From NCBI GenBank assembly GCA_948567375.1, contig OX419761.1, forward strand, positions 21,950,501 to 22,014,500: a DNA stretch of 64,000 bases. Direction: 5' to 3'. The notes beneath the pieces are model-generated. The model made no database searches. It worked only from the letters and a program-made list of their open reading frames with translations, and was not told the origin of the DNA. Each line of letters opens with the position of its first letter. Position 1 is the stretch's first letter. The stretch comes from Lunularia cruciata (taxonomy: Eukaryota > Streptophyta > Marchantiopsida > Lunulariales > Lunulariaceae). This document shows, piece by piece, positions 10,074 through 22,100 of this stretch. A program made the position numbers and the translations under genes.

Positions 10074-13000
10074 GCCCAAAAGCCATTCTTTCGGCCAAGG
10101 AGGAAAAGATCCTTGCAAAAGCTAAAGCTAAAGCCTTGCAGAAAGAACTAACGGAGGCATTACTCAGGACTCGGGAACTGAGTTTGGAAGAAGAGACGAA
10201 GACGAAGTCTACAATTTTTCCGGCGGACATCCGATCCAAAGTAAAGGGTCTGATCCAAGCTGAGGTGGGCCAACCCGAGGAAGCTCGGGTTAAGGCCATC
10301 AGCAAGCCCATCACCATTTTGAAGCGTCCCAAAGTCAAGAGGGAACATGGAGAGTCCTTGGACCCAAAGCCGAAGACAAAGATGGTCAAATTGGGAGGAG
10401 TTCCCCAATATGATATTGTAGCCGATTTGGCCACCACAAATGCCAATGTTACATTTAAGCAATTGTGGGAAGATAACAAGCTGTACAAGAGACAGCTTAA
10501 TTTGGCCCTCAAGAAGGTGAGGTTGATGTCAAAGAAGGATCTGCCTGCTATCTATCGTATTGAACAAGAAGATTTGGGATCTCCCGAGGTAGACGCGGAG
10601 ATTGCAGGGTGCATGATCACATTGATACCCATTGACTCTAGGTCCGGTGTGAATGTCATGACCGAAGATATTGCGAATCGACTCAGGTATCATACGTTTG
10701 AACCAACACCCCGAGTTTTGAAGTTTGCAGATCAAACCAAGAGACGGCCCTTGGGCATGCTGTCAAACATTACCACGATCATTGGAGGAGTACCCTTCAA
10801 GTTGAATTACATCTTGTTGCGGCCATTGACAAAAACTGGTTACCCTCTGTTGATCGGCAAACCTTGGTTGTATAGTGCCCAAGTTGTAGTGGATTGGCAT
10901 CAGCAGAAGTTAAGATTCAAGGACATTTCATCCGAAGATCAGAAGCTGGTGACTGTGAGTTGGACGAAGGTTCCCCATCTCGGGGAAACAAGTTTGTCAA
11001 AAGAGGAGGACGAGTCCGAAGACTCATCGTCTTCATCTTCAGACGAATCCGAAGAAGAAGTCCAAGTTAATTACTTGGAATGCTACGAGGTAGAGGTTGA
11101 CCACAAAGATCCATATGACCTCACCTCGGGTGAACCTGACTTGGAGGAAGGGGGTTTGATGGCCGCTTGCCTCAGGATAAGCCAAGTAAGCCACATTGAA
11201 GGAGTCATCAACCCCGATGACTGTCAAGAGGTGTTACTAACTGAAGGAAAAATTTTAAAATTCTCGAAGACAATTACTTTGGAGGAGTTGGCAGGATACA
11301 CTGCCCTGTTTATAGAGTTCCAGGATGTATTCGCCTGGTCGATTGATCAAATGTTGGGTATTCCACGAGAATTCGGAGAACACCGGATTGATTTGGTTGA
11401 AGGTGCAGTTCCGGTTTGGCAGCGACAATGTTGCCTGAACCCGAAGTACTCGCTTTTGGTAAAAGATGAAATCGATAAGTACTTAGGGGCCAGAATCATC
11501 TTCCCTGTCTTAAGCAGTGAATGGGTCTCCCCCATTGTCATTGTCCCAAAGAAGAAAATAGGGAAGATTCGAGTGTGCCAAGACTTCCAAAAATTGAACG
11601 CAGTTACAAGGAAAGGTCATCATCCCTTGCCTTTTACCGATACAATTTTAGATCAGGTAGCTGGGCATCCTTGTTATAGTTTTCTCGATGGATTTTTAGG
11701 GTACAATCAAGTATCCATTCAAGAAGAAGACAAGGATAAAACTACATTCACGACTGACTGGGGCACTTTTGCTTACAATCAAATGCCCTTTGGGTTGTGT
11801 AATGCTCCCGCTACTTTCCAGCGGATGATGAATTCAATCTTCAAGGATTTCCTACGCAAATTTGTCGAAGTTTTTATTGATGACTTTTGTGTGTTTGGGC
11901 GAAGAGATGTACATATAGATTACCTTCGCCAAATGTTTGAAAGGTGTCATTTTGTCGGCTTGTCATTACACCCGGAGAAATGCTTCTTTGCCATGAAGGA
12001 GGGAATTCTTCTGGGGCATCGGGTGTCAAGCCGAGGTATTGAAGTCAATGTTGAGAAGGTTAAGATAATCGCAGCTTTGGAATCCCCAAAGAACCTCCGG
12101 GAGCTGAGAGCCATCTTGGGACATGTCGGATATTACAGACACTTCGTGTCAAACTATGCAGTGCTTGCTGCACCACTTACAAAGCTTCTGAAGAAATCCG
12201 AAGACTATCTGTGGGAAGCACATCAAGAAGAAGCTTTCCAGGTGTTGAAGAAGAAACTGGTTGAAGCACCAGTCATGAGGGCCCCGAATTGGGACGTCCC
12301 TTTTCATGTGTATGTGGACACTTCGTCCATGGCCATCGGGGTTGTCTTAAGTCAGAAGGACGAGAAGAAGGACTACCCGGTGTATTATGCTAGCCGACAA
12401 CTTTCAGTTTTTGAAAAGAACTATTTGACGACTAAAAGAGAAGCATTCGGAATGGTGTATGCCTGCAAGAAATTTTGTCATTATTTGTTGGGGTATGAGT
12501 TTGTCTTCTATGTTGACCATTATGCATTGCAACATCTGGTCAAGAAGGCAGATTTATTGGGACAAATTGCAAGATGGATCTTGTTATTACAAGAGTTCAC
12601 GTATACTGTACAAGTGAGGAAGGGAGCTTTGCATTCAAATGCGGACTTCCTGTCCAGGTTAGAAACTCAAGACCAGGAGTGGGAAATTGACGATTGGTTC
12701 CCTGACGAAGAGTTGTATCACCTATAAGCAATGAGAAGTACGAGGTATGCAGATGAATATAATTATCTGAATACTCTTCATTGTTCTAAGGGGATGGATC
12801 CGGAACAGCGGGCAGTCTTTCTCAGGAAAATGGGGCCGTACCAGCTTAAACACAACATTTTATTTAAGATGGGCGAAGACGAAGTACTTTGGCAATGCTT
12901 GGAGTCATACGAAGTAGGAGGAGTAATTGAATCTTTACACTCCGAGGCATCGGGAGGACACTATGCTCTGAAGAATACGGTAAAGAAAATTCTTTTGGCA

Positions 13001-13978
13001 GGGTATTGGTGGCCTACAATGTACAAAAATGTACATGCTCATATCCAAAGCTGTGATGCGTGTCAGAGAATGAGGAAGCCGACGGCTACTTCTCAATGGC
13101 CTTTGAGACCAATTTTGCCTTTGGCCCCATTTGAGAAATGGGGGATTGATTTTGTGGGTCCCCTTCAACCAGTGACCCGAGTCACAAGAAAGCGCTACAT
13201 TTTGGTTTGCACTGACTATGCTACCAAGATGGTTGAAGCAGAAGCAACTCGTAGAGCTGATGCTGAAACTGTTGCGGAATTTTTCTTTCGAAACATCATC
13301 TCCCAATATGGGTGTCCTCTGGAATTGGTCAGTGACTGAGGAACACATTTGAACACATTTTTGAACACATTTTTGAACTTGGTAATGGAGGCGTTAACCA
13401 AGTATTTTCAGATTAAACATCAAAAGATGACTCCTTATAACCCAAAAGCAAATGGCTTAACGGAAAAAGCAAATGGGTTACTTTGTAAAATTTTGAATAA
13501 GGTGACTGTCAATTATGCCTATGACTGGGATACAAAATTACCAGCCACGTTGTGGGCATATTGAACGACAAAGAAGATTACAACCAAACAAACCCCATAC
13601 TTCTTGACATATGGCTTGCATCCCATACTGCTAGTTGAATTTGAAGTTCCGACATATCGGGTTCTGTGCCAAGAACAAATGTTGGAAGAGGAAAGTCAGG
13701 ATCTTCGGATTCATCAACTAATGTGGTTAGAAGAGAAAAGAGACGATGCAATGCAGACCATAAAAGAAGTACAAGCACATAGGAAAGTCAGGCACGATCA
13801 GAGAATCAAGCCTGTGACTATACGAGAAGGGGATTTGGTTTTGTTGTATGACAATCACCAAATATTTTTTCCAGGCAATTTGCATTTGAGATGGATGGAT
13901 CCCTATCGAGTTCTTCATCTTTAGGAAAATGGATCCATGCAACTCGTCGATTTGGAAGGTAATCCTTTTAGCACTTGA
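10074..13978 (+). pseudogene. Element A pol (PR-RT-RNase H-integrase), disrupted
   Basis: Pol of element A resumes after the B insertion. The protease motif reads D-S-R (10634-10642) where D-S/T-G is expected, followed by the second motif LLIGKPWL. Reverse transcriptase has SPIVIVPKK, MPFGLCNAP and FIDD (11873-11884). RNase H has YVDTSS and YASRQLS. TAA at 12725-12727 separates the integrase, which has D at 13148, D at 13334 and E at 13463. An in-frame 21-bp expansion makes the last interval 42 residues instead of 35. TGA at 13337-13339 and 13562-13564 stand where family members have Arg, consistent with CGA-to-TGA changes. TAG at 13922-13924 and TGA at 13976-13978 end the C-terminal part. 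It is a Ty3/gypsy element without chromodomain, inactive as read. Confidence 0.9.
13341..13374 (+). repeat. Small tandem repeat inside element A integrase
   Basis: Three units of GAACACATTT or GAACACATTTTT run head to tail directly after the second catalytic Asp codon. They add about seven in-frame residues, which accounts for the D-to-E spacing of 42 rather than 35. Replication slippage is the likely cause. Confidence 0.8.
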
Positions 13979-14069
13979 GTAAATGGGTGGAGAGTTTGGA
14001 GATATTGGACCATAGACTCGAAAGTTTCTAAGACACCCGAGGTCTATGTTTGCAGGGACACTCACATTT

Positions 14070-14080
14070 GAGGGAGGGGG
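14070..14080 (+). other. Polypurine tract of element A
   Basis: GAGGGAGGGGG lies two bases before the LTR start TGTGGTGCCC, the standard place for the plus-strand primer of an LTR retrotransposon. Confidence 0.85.
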
Positions 14081-14466
14081 TATGTGGTGCCCACATTTTT
14101 TGTTTTTTAAAATAAAGGAGAAGAAGTGTACAAAGAAGTCGGATTGCGCCTGTATGGCCAAAGAAGGCGAAGAAAATTGTCTTTGGGATGAAACCCAAAG
14201 TAAAGTGACTTCGGGTCATAAGGCAAAGTACCCGGAAATGCCGTGTCAACATACAATACAAAGTAAATTGTCTTTGGATTGGGGGGAGCTCAACCCGAGG
14301 CGAAGACAATCTAACAACCTTTCGTTGGGGCGAGAAATTCAAGAAGGGGCTGTTTCAAAACTGGCAGCTCATACGCGCAAAGGTTGATTGACAGTGACAG
14401 GTGCATGCAGGAGGTGTGATTTCTCGGTAGAAACTCAAAGCGACGGAAGACAAAGAAGTGCAACTC

Positions 14467-14474
14467 TATAAAAA
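14467..14474 (+). promoter_or_regulatory. TATA-like box in element A LTR
   Basis: TATAAAAA lies about 240 bp upstream of the LTR ORF start at 14708, a plausible core promoter for that ORF or for the element. A second candidate, TATTTAAG at about 17170 (TATTTAAGG at about 22206 in the solo LTR), lies downstream of the ORF and could equally be the genomic RNA promoter. Confidence 0.4.
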
Positions 14475-14707
14475 TTGAAACTGCAATGAGGAAATGTCGA
14501 GCAATTTTCCTTTGCCGTTGAGAAGTCGTCTTGCAGGGGATTGGAAATAGAGTTGGACTCGTGTTAGTGCGCAAGGGAGAAGTCGCGAGAGAGAAATTGA
14601 GAGATAGTAAGAAAACAGAAGAGATGGGAGGAGGGAAGAAAAACTCTGAATTTGCAGTGAGAAATCATGCGATTCGGAGAATAGATGTAGTAGCAAGGAT
14701 CTAAGTC

Positions 14708-17052
14708 TTGAGCCGACTTTGGATCACTTTTCTAGCATGGAACTGGAATGTAAGTTTTCCAGGATTCATGACAGAAATCATTGAGAGTAAATGTCTTGAT
14801 GGTCCCGAGGAAGAAGGGAAGAGAGGAAATCCGGCTTGCTGGACAGAGTCGGATTGGAGACTCGTACTCGAGAAGGAGGCGGGATCGGAGCAGGGAGCCA
14901 CGTTCTCGGGGAAAGGAGAGATAGCCCAAGAAACGCAGGAGGTGAGAGATGCCTTCTCGTCAAAGAGGACAAAGAATGGGTACAAAGTTGAGAGCTACAA
15001 AGACCCTGTGAGGAGAGGAATTGTGAATGCACTAATGGCCATCCTAAAGCCGGAGAGAACCACTTATGTGATGAAGCACCAAGCGGTGTTCTTTCACAAG
15101 TTATTTGCAAGAGAACCGATCAATTGGGCAAGGTGCTTTCACGGGAGAACGAGGCAGATGGTGTGGAATCTGCGGGATAAGTCGCCTCCACACTACATCG
15201 TACCATTTGCAGCACATTTCTACCTCGGGTTGAATTTGCTCAATTTGGCAAAGCGCAATAGAATGGTGTCTCATTTCCATCCTGACTTGAGAAGAGAAGT
15301 CGACGCGGAGGAGCAGCAATACATTCTCGAAATCCGGAGCACAAACGACTACTATGCGAAGACAGTGAAAAACGTGGAGGTCGTGGTAAGAACCCCGACG
15401 AAGAAGAGAACTTGGCAAGCAGAAGCCGAAGAAACCAAGAAACCTCGGAAGATGCAAAAAAATAACCCGAGGCGAGGGATGGTGGTGATTGAAGATGAAG
15501 ATTCAAAAGGAGAAGCCGAGCTCAAAATGGAGGCTCGGAATGTGAGGAGGAACCTGAGCTGACACTACAGAGTGGAGATACTAGCAGTGACAGTGAAGAC
15601 GGTGGAGAAATGACCTCGGCACCAGCGGCTGAAGAATACAAAGAAGAAGTGCAGGCCGAAGTAGAAGCCAAAGACAATGCGGCGCTGCAAGACGAAGTAC
15701 CGGTGCTAGAGGAGAAGAAGATCGTAGTACAGCAAGGAGTTCGCTCGAGACGTAAGGCGAAGTGTGAAGCGGAGCCAAGTAGAGTGAAGGAAGAGGTAGA
15801 AGAAAGCTTGGGTAGTGAGGCGTCGATTCCGATACAAAGACTCCAGAGAAGAAGGCGAGTATCAGGAGAACACGAAGAGAGAAGAGAGACTACTTCGTGG
15901 GAGGAAGAAGTTGCCAGTAATGGAGTAGATTACCTGCAAGAAGTAGTGTGCCCACTGTTGGTGAAGTTGGAACAGAAGAAGAAGGAGATGCAGTCTACTT
16001 GTCCAGAGGTAAAGATTGTTTTGCAGGTCTTATCAAGATTAGAAGAAGAGAACTCGGAGTTGAAGAAGAGTGTAACCAGAGGTGAGGAAGAGAGAGAAGT
16101 ACTACGAGCGGAAGCAGTAGAGAGAAGTCAGGTAATCAAAGACTTGAAGAGAGAAGTGAGTTATCGAGAGGATATTGCGAGGAAGAGTGACATCACAAGG
16201 GAGAGACAGGTAGCGGAGCACGAAATCTTGAAGCAGCAGTTTGCTGATTCAAGAGTAGAGCGTATCCATGCTATGGCAAGGGTAGCATCAAAAGACCAAG
16301 AGCTCGATCGAGTGATGGAGAGTATGGAGGAGAAGAAGCAACTCTGGCAAAGAGAGTTGTCTGTGCGGTATAGAGAAGAAGAGAGATTACGAGAATTACT
16401 TCGTAATCAGGAAGAGAAAATCGTACAGAAGGAGAAAGAGAAGTAGGCGGTGAAGGCCGAGTTCGAAGAAGAATTGGTGATGTACAGAGAGGAATGGCTT
16501 GCAGATCGGGAACAAGAATGAAAGACAATATTGGAGCCATTGAAGGAAATAATCCTCAGAGTGAACGCAATGTTGAGTACAGAAGCCAGCGTTCGGATTG
16601 AAGAAGCACGACTGCACGAGTTGAAGTTGTTGGTGCAGGAAACGAGGTGAAGATAGGCAAAAGACACCGAGATGAACGCCTTGTTGATTAAATTGAGAAC
16701 TCGTGTAGATAGGAAGATCTTAGAAGTAGAAGACAATATTTCAATTAGATTAGACTTAGTGAAAATAGAGATAGAAAAGCTTCGGCAGGATGTTAAGGCA
16801 AAACCCGAAGTAGATAACATAGGAATCCAAATGTCTTTGGAGTTGCCCTCAAAGACATTAGAGAAGAGTGGGTCGAAGGATGAAGAGTTAGATAAATTAC
16901 CCACTAGTGCAATTTCAGATCAAGAAAGAGAATTGCTGGATCTGGTAGAAGATGTAGGAGATGTGAAACCCGAGGAAAATGTAGTAGGAAGTAAGATTAC
17001 TTCGGGTTTGGGTTCGAAAGCCAAAGAAGAAGTAGGCATTGGATCGGATTAG
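14708..17052 (+). pseudogene. LTR-encoded coiled-coil protein (family A), decayed
   Basis: This is a long coding run inside the LTR, of about 780 codons if continuous. An N-terminal globular part (14708-15560) includes NGYKVESYKDPVRRG, QAVFFHKLFAREPINWARCF and IVPFAAHFYLGLNLL. An acidic linker with a frameshift near 15535 follows. Next is a Glu/Lys/Arg-rich coiled coil (15610-16446), then a C-terminal segment DMNALLIKL-type (16672-17052). Besides the frameshift it is broken by TAG 16444-16446, TGA 16519-16521 and two stops near 16650-16660. The same parts in the same order occur in the solo LTR (19949-22085), and N-terminal pieces occur at 17846-18830 and 40517-41819 on the minus strand. I do not recognise the family. 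The start at 14708 is the first ATG of the open run, not proven. Function unknown. Confidence 0.6.
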
Positions 17053-17845
17053 TAACCAATTTGAGATTTGAAGGGGCAGATATGAAGAGGTGCATTGTCA
17101 TTTCGGATCTGCAGGTTAGAACAGTTGTTGTAGAAGGGAATAGTTGTTAGAACTGTCGATTGCTTTACTATTTAAGAGTGGCATTTGCAGGAAATTGTTG
17201 TTCAGTGCTCATTATTTCTGAGAATAGATAAAGCAAAGTGTTGTGAAGTAGTGCTCGTCGCTTGAGCTTGATTCCAAGTATCAATTTCGCAATTGTGTTT
17301 GTGAATGTTTGGAGAAATTCGAAGTGCAAGTCAGAGTGGTTGTTGGATGTTGGATTCCACAGCCTTGATCTTCATTCTGTGTGTTTGATCTTGAGTGAAG
17401 TGCAATCAAAGCAATGCCTTGACAGATCTGAGAGGAATTGTAGTGTTGGTAGTATTCTGCATTTGTGAGTGCAGTACGAAGTTGATGTGAAGCAATTTTG
17501 ATCGAGGAAGTTGTGCCTTCAGTGGAGGGGTGGAACACAATTCTGAAGCAAAGTCGTTTTGTAGTGAAGTGCCATTTTTGGGAGAGCCTGAATCATCACA
17601 ATCAAGATTGTTTGGAAAGATTTGATGGAGTTGTGATTATGGAGTGTTAATTTGTGACAAAACTGCGAATCAGTGCTTGTTACTCTCTTCTGGGTGTGGT
17701 TTCTAACTGGGAGATTAAAGATGCAACCAAGAAGAACTGAAATTGTTACTTTGCTTTGTATTTGACCAATTCTGACTCGTATCTCTGCGGGAACAAACTT
17801 TACTTACCCGATTACCGCAAAAGTGATATTTGCCGGGTTGTCACA

Positions 17846-18830
17846 ATCACCTACTATTTTGTTACATAGGTGGTGTGCTTTGGTTTCAATATCACCATTC
17901 AAGCCCCGATGATACCTTGCCTTATTGGTTCTTTATAACTATCCACCTTATATCCATTCTTTGTGTGAGGAGCACTAAAGAAATTTCTTACTTCTGTAGT
18001 CTCTTCCACAAAATCACACTTTAGATAGAAGATGCATCTCTAGCTTCTTTCCCCATAACCAATCTCCTATCCAACTTAGTCTAACAAGCCAAATTTCCTC
18101 TCTTTCCTTCTACTTTGGGACCATACTCACAATTGCTAGCAGCAATTTCTACCTTGAAACTTGGAAATCTTAAATTCAAGTTCCAAGCCAAAAACATGAT
18201 CAAAAGTCTAATCATGACTTTGATCTTTCCCACTATATCTTACCTTTGAATTGTTGGGTTCTTCACCGCAAGTGAAGGAACCTGCCTACTACTCTCTATC
18301 GGCATCATGTTTTTTTTTAATGTGATTTCTCATAAATCACTCTTGCTCATACTCATAGGTATAACTCCTTTAGGATAACTCCTAAGAGAGACACAATATC
18401 AATTAAACATTGCAAAATTTGATCAATGAAGTTGCAATTTTAAACATTTGTAATTCTTGATCATTCTTCAATCAAAATTCAATTGTTAAATCACCAATTT
18501 TGTGTATCTTGCTCTTATCACTATCAAGTTTATCTTACTCCCAAAGTAGCCATTTTTTATACATATATCTTCTTGATTTGTGTGGCCCAAACAAAATTTC
18601 TTACAATTTCTTTGGATCAATTGATCAGTCTGAGGTGAAGTAACCTTACTTTGGATCTACCACCCTTTAAGTCCAATTTGAGTCCTTCTTCCTCTAACAC
18701 AAAGTCAACTTCTTTGGGTTGGATCTAAACACATGATTCTTCTCTCTTATTCTTCATTTGGCTTCAATTTGGCTTCAACAATACACTTCTCCTTTAAAAA
18801 TCATCAAAAAAATAAAATGTGGATACCACA
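17846..18830 (-). repeat. Family-A LTR, 5' quarter, truncated by element A
   Basis: Read on the minus strand it starts TGTGGTATCCACATTTT at 18830 and runs through the N-terminal part of the LTR ORF (NGYKVDSYKEPIRQG is readable near 17900-17960). It stops exactly at the end of element A's 3' LTR. Element A therefore inserted into this older LTR, and the other part should lie left of the window. Confidence 0.8.
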
Positions 18831-19126
18831 CTATCTCTTGCATCTTGTGCAATGTTTGTAAATTGGATCTCCTAATTATTGTGCTCTTAAATGTTTCCCA
18901 TGTTGAGATTGGCATAACAAACTGCCATTTAGCTTGCTCCACTTGGAATTGCCATCATAGTTTTGCAACTTTATCCTATTGGCTTGAAGCCAAGAGAATC
19001 TATCTTCATTTATCTTGAAGATTTGTAGCTTCAAATTTCATTCACAATCAAATACAAAATTCTCCACTATACCTGAGAGATTCTTGCCTTGAAATACCTT
19101 AGGCTTTGGAATTGTATTTGCTCTTT
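18831..19126 (-). pseudogene. Chromovirus gag fragment (element H)
   Basis: On the minus strand this follows 53440-53720 of the chromovirus at 52654-58234 base for base with many changes: the AAGCCTAAGGTATTT, GGTATAGTGGAGAATTTT and GGCAATTCCAAGTGG segments match. It is separated from its own leader (22884-23299) by the solo LTR. It ends where the family-A LTR at 17846-18830 was inserted. The rest of this chromovirus is not in the window. Confidence 0.8.
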
Positions 19127-22100
19127 TGTGGTACCTACATTTTTTTTCTCTATTTATTAGTGTTTAAGAGAAGAAGTAAGCACTTGAAGTCAAATTGCGG
19201 ACGAAGAATGGACGCAAGTAACTTTGGAGGACATCCAAAAAAGATGACATGGGATCCGATGATGGAAGTACTTGGAAGAAGAGTACGACAGAAAAAGTCC
19301 AAAGAGCACCATCTTTGGGTCGGAAGGCGCAAAGGATACAAAGACCGTTTAACAACCTTGGTACGTGGCAAGAAAGTACAATTCAAGAAATGGCGGAGGC
19401 AGAAGAAGCATGTCTTGACAGTGACCGGGATCAACACGCAGAAGAGAGAAGGTTGAATTTGAAATCGACTAAAGAATGACTACAATTTGGGGTAATATAA
19501 GATTGCGTCTGCGTAGGGACAAGTTGAATATGCCAAGTAAATTTCTAATCTCTTTGAGTAGTCGTCCTGCAGTAATGCGTGTCCGGAAGCCCATCAAGAG
19601 TGAAATTTTCTGCAATCCTGAGGGAGTTAGAGTGTCTTGTCCAGGAGAGGGCATCATCTTTCAGCGTCGTAGAACAAGAGAGCAGATTATGGCAAAGAAC
19701 GTGACCAATGAGCTGGTGGTGTGAAGTTTCACATTTTGAAGATTAGATGTAGTAGCTAGACTTGAAGTCTTGACTAGACTTTGTATTACCTTCTTAGCAT
19801 GGAATTGGAATTTCAGTTTCTCGGGAGTGATGGCAAAAATAGCTGCCAGTAATTGTGAGGAGGGTCTCGAGAGGGGAAGAGAAGAGAAGGTTTGGAAGGG
19901 AAGAGAGGAAATCTGGCTTGATGGACTGAGTCGGATTGGAGGTTAGTATTGGGGAGAAAAGCAAGAGAGCCAACGGGGATCACCTTCTATCAGAAGTGTG
20001 ATGCTGCAAAAGAAATGGCGGAAATTTGCAACTCATTTTTTGCTCCAAGAACGACGAATGGATATAAGGTAGAGTCCTATCAAGAGCCGATTCGGAGAAG
20101 TATCATGGGAGCACTGATGGCCATGTTCAAGCCAGAACAAACAACGTATGTGAACAAACAGCAAGCCGTCTTCTTCCACCAAATGTTTGCAAGAGGTTCC
20201 GGTGAATTGAGCAAAGTGCTTTCACCACCAAACGAGGCAAATGGTGATCAATTGGCAAACAGGTTCTCCGCCGCATTATTTTGCACCGTTTGCAGCACAC
20301 TTCTACTTTGGGTTGAACCTACTGACAGTAGAGGAGCGTCATCGCATGGTGTCTCATGTTCATCCTGACTTATGATGGGAAGCGGACAAAGAAAGGGCGT
20401 CACTATATGCTACATCTGCAAGCCAATGATGAGTATTTCTTGAAGACCAGACAATGGAAGGTCAAAGAAGTCACCAGTCCGAAGATGAAGAAACACGGCA
20501 AACCCGAAGAAGCAAAGTCGCCTCCCACTCAAAGGAAGACTCAAAGATTGGTTATGAAGAATACAAAGATGGTGAGAGAAGCATCATTGGGATCAGAGTC
20601 TGAGGAAGAAACCGAGTCGCAAGAGGAGGAATCCAAAGAAGAGGAGCTCACCTTAAAGAGTGAGGAGTCCGGAAGTGATAGCGAGGGGGAACCAGAAGTT
20701 CAGCAATTGGTGGCGGTTAGTGAAGCTTGTCAGGCAATGGTGGACAGAGAACCTGGAACAATGAGTCACTGTGTAGCTATGGTGGTGAACAAGCCGAGAC
20801 TAGAGGAGAAGGAGGAGTATCCAGCGGAGCCAAGTTCAATAGGTAACAAAGAAGAAAGTACAGAAATGATGTCTCTAAAGATATGAAGATCGCGACTTTG
20901 GATGAAGGAGCCAATGAAGGAGGTGAGATCAAGACAAAGACGGCAATGAAGATGAAGATGAAGATGAAGAAAACTTTGGTGGGATATCTTATTTGACAAA
21001 AGTGGTCACACCATTGCTGGAGCTACTGAAGCAGCATTGGAAAGTAATTCCCCAAGATTGTAGGAAGGGGATGAATGAGTTGCAGGTGGTGATGCATTTG
21101 CTGAGTGAAGTGAAGGGGTTGCAGGAGCAACAAGTCCGAAGAAGTGAAGAAATGGAAGAACTTTGGAGGGAGGAAGTCTTGAAGAAGAAGACTTTCACAA
21201 TGTTACAAGAAAGCTGCGAGGTTAAAGAAAAATAATTACAGAGGCAAGCTCGAGAATTTAAGGAACAGGCAATGTGGCTGAGCAAGATGAAGGAGGAAGT
21301 GAGTGATGTGCGCATCAAAAGTGTTCATTTGACGGCGATGACCATCGTAATGGAGCAAGAGTTGGATAGTTTGAAGAAGAGTGCAGCAGGGAAGGATTAA
21401 GCATGGCAGAGGGAGTTAGCAGCCAGGCAAGAAGAAGAGGAATGATTACGAGAGCTTGTCAAAAGCACAGAATTGCAGAGCACGCAGTATGCAAAAGAGA
21501 AGAAAATGCTTGTTGCGGAGTATAAAGACAAGCTGAAGATGTATTGAGAAGAATTGAAGGTAGAGTGCTCTTGAGGATATGCATCAGAATCAGTGGGAGA
21601 AGTTGCGGGGAAGTTGAGAGCAATCTTAAGCACGGAGGCTGAAGGGAGATTGGAAGAAGCCCGCCCACATGAGTTGAAGTTGCTTGTGCAGGAAACTTGG
21701 AAGCAAAAAGCCAAGGATGTGGACATGAACACGTTGCTAATTCGATTGAGAGAGCATGTAGATCAGAAGATGTTAGAAGTAGAAAACAATGTTAGTCTTA
21801 GATTAGACTTAGTCAATTTGGAGTTAGAGAAGATTTGGAATAGTGTGACAGCAAAGAAGGAACCCGATGTTGCAAAAGTAGGAATTCAGGTGTCATCGGA
21901 CTTATTATTTGACAGGAGATAAAGATGTAGATGGAGTAACCTTGAGCTCAATTGTAGTTCCTAGTGAAGAAGTAGTATAATTAGTGAAGGAATTAGTAGA
22001 ATTAGCTATACCCAAAGAAGGAGAAATAGTAGGAAGATCATTGGGTTTGGAAGCCGATGATGAGGTAGACATCGGATTGGGATAAGTATCAATTTTGAGA

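Larger units (their letters stand above)
14083..17845 (+). repeat. Element A 3' LTR, 3763 bp
   Basis: The LTR starts TGTGGTGCCCACA after the purine tract and ends TTGTCACA, with TGTG...CACA terminal inverted bases. Its last 85 bp match the 5' LTR at 1-85. It is very long for a plant gypsy LTR. The solo LTR at 19127-22883 has almost the same length (3757 bp) and the same layout. It contains a decayed long ORF (14708-17052). The following DNA (17846 on) is an older family-A LTR in the opposite orientation, so element A landed inside a relative. Confidence 0.9.

Noticed and set aside
20941-20975. Simple GATGAA repeat as a microsatellite of note
   Set aside because: A short degenerate repeat within the acidic part of the LTR ORF; ordinary low complexity.
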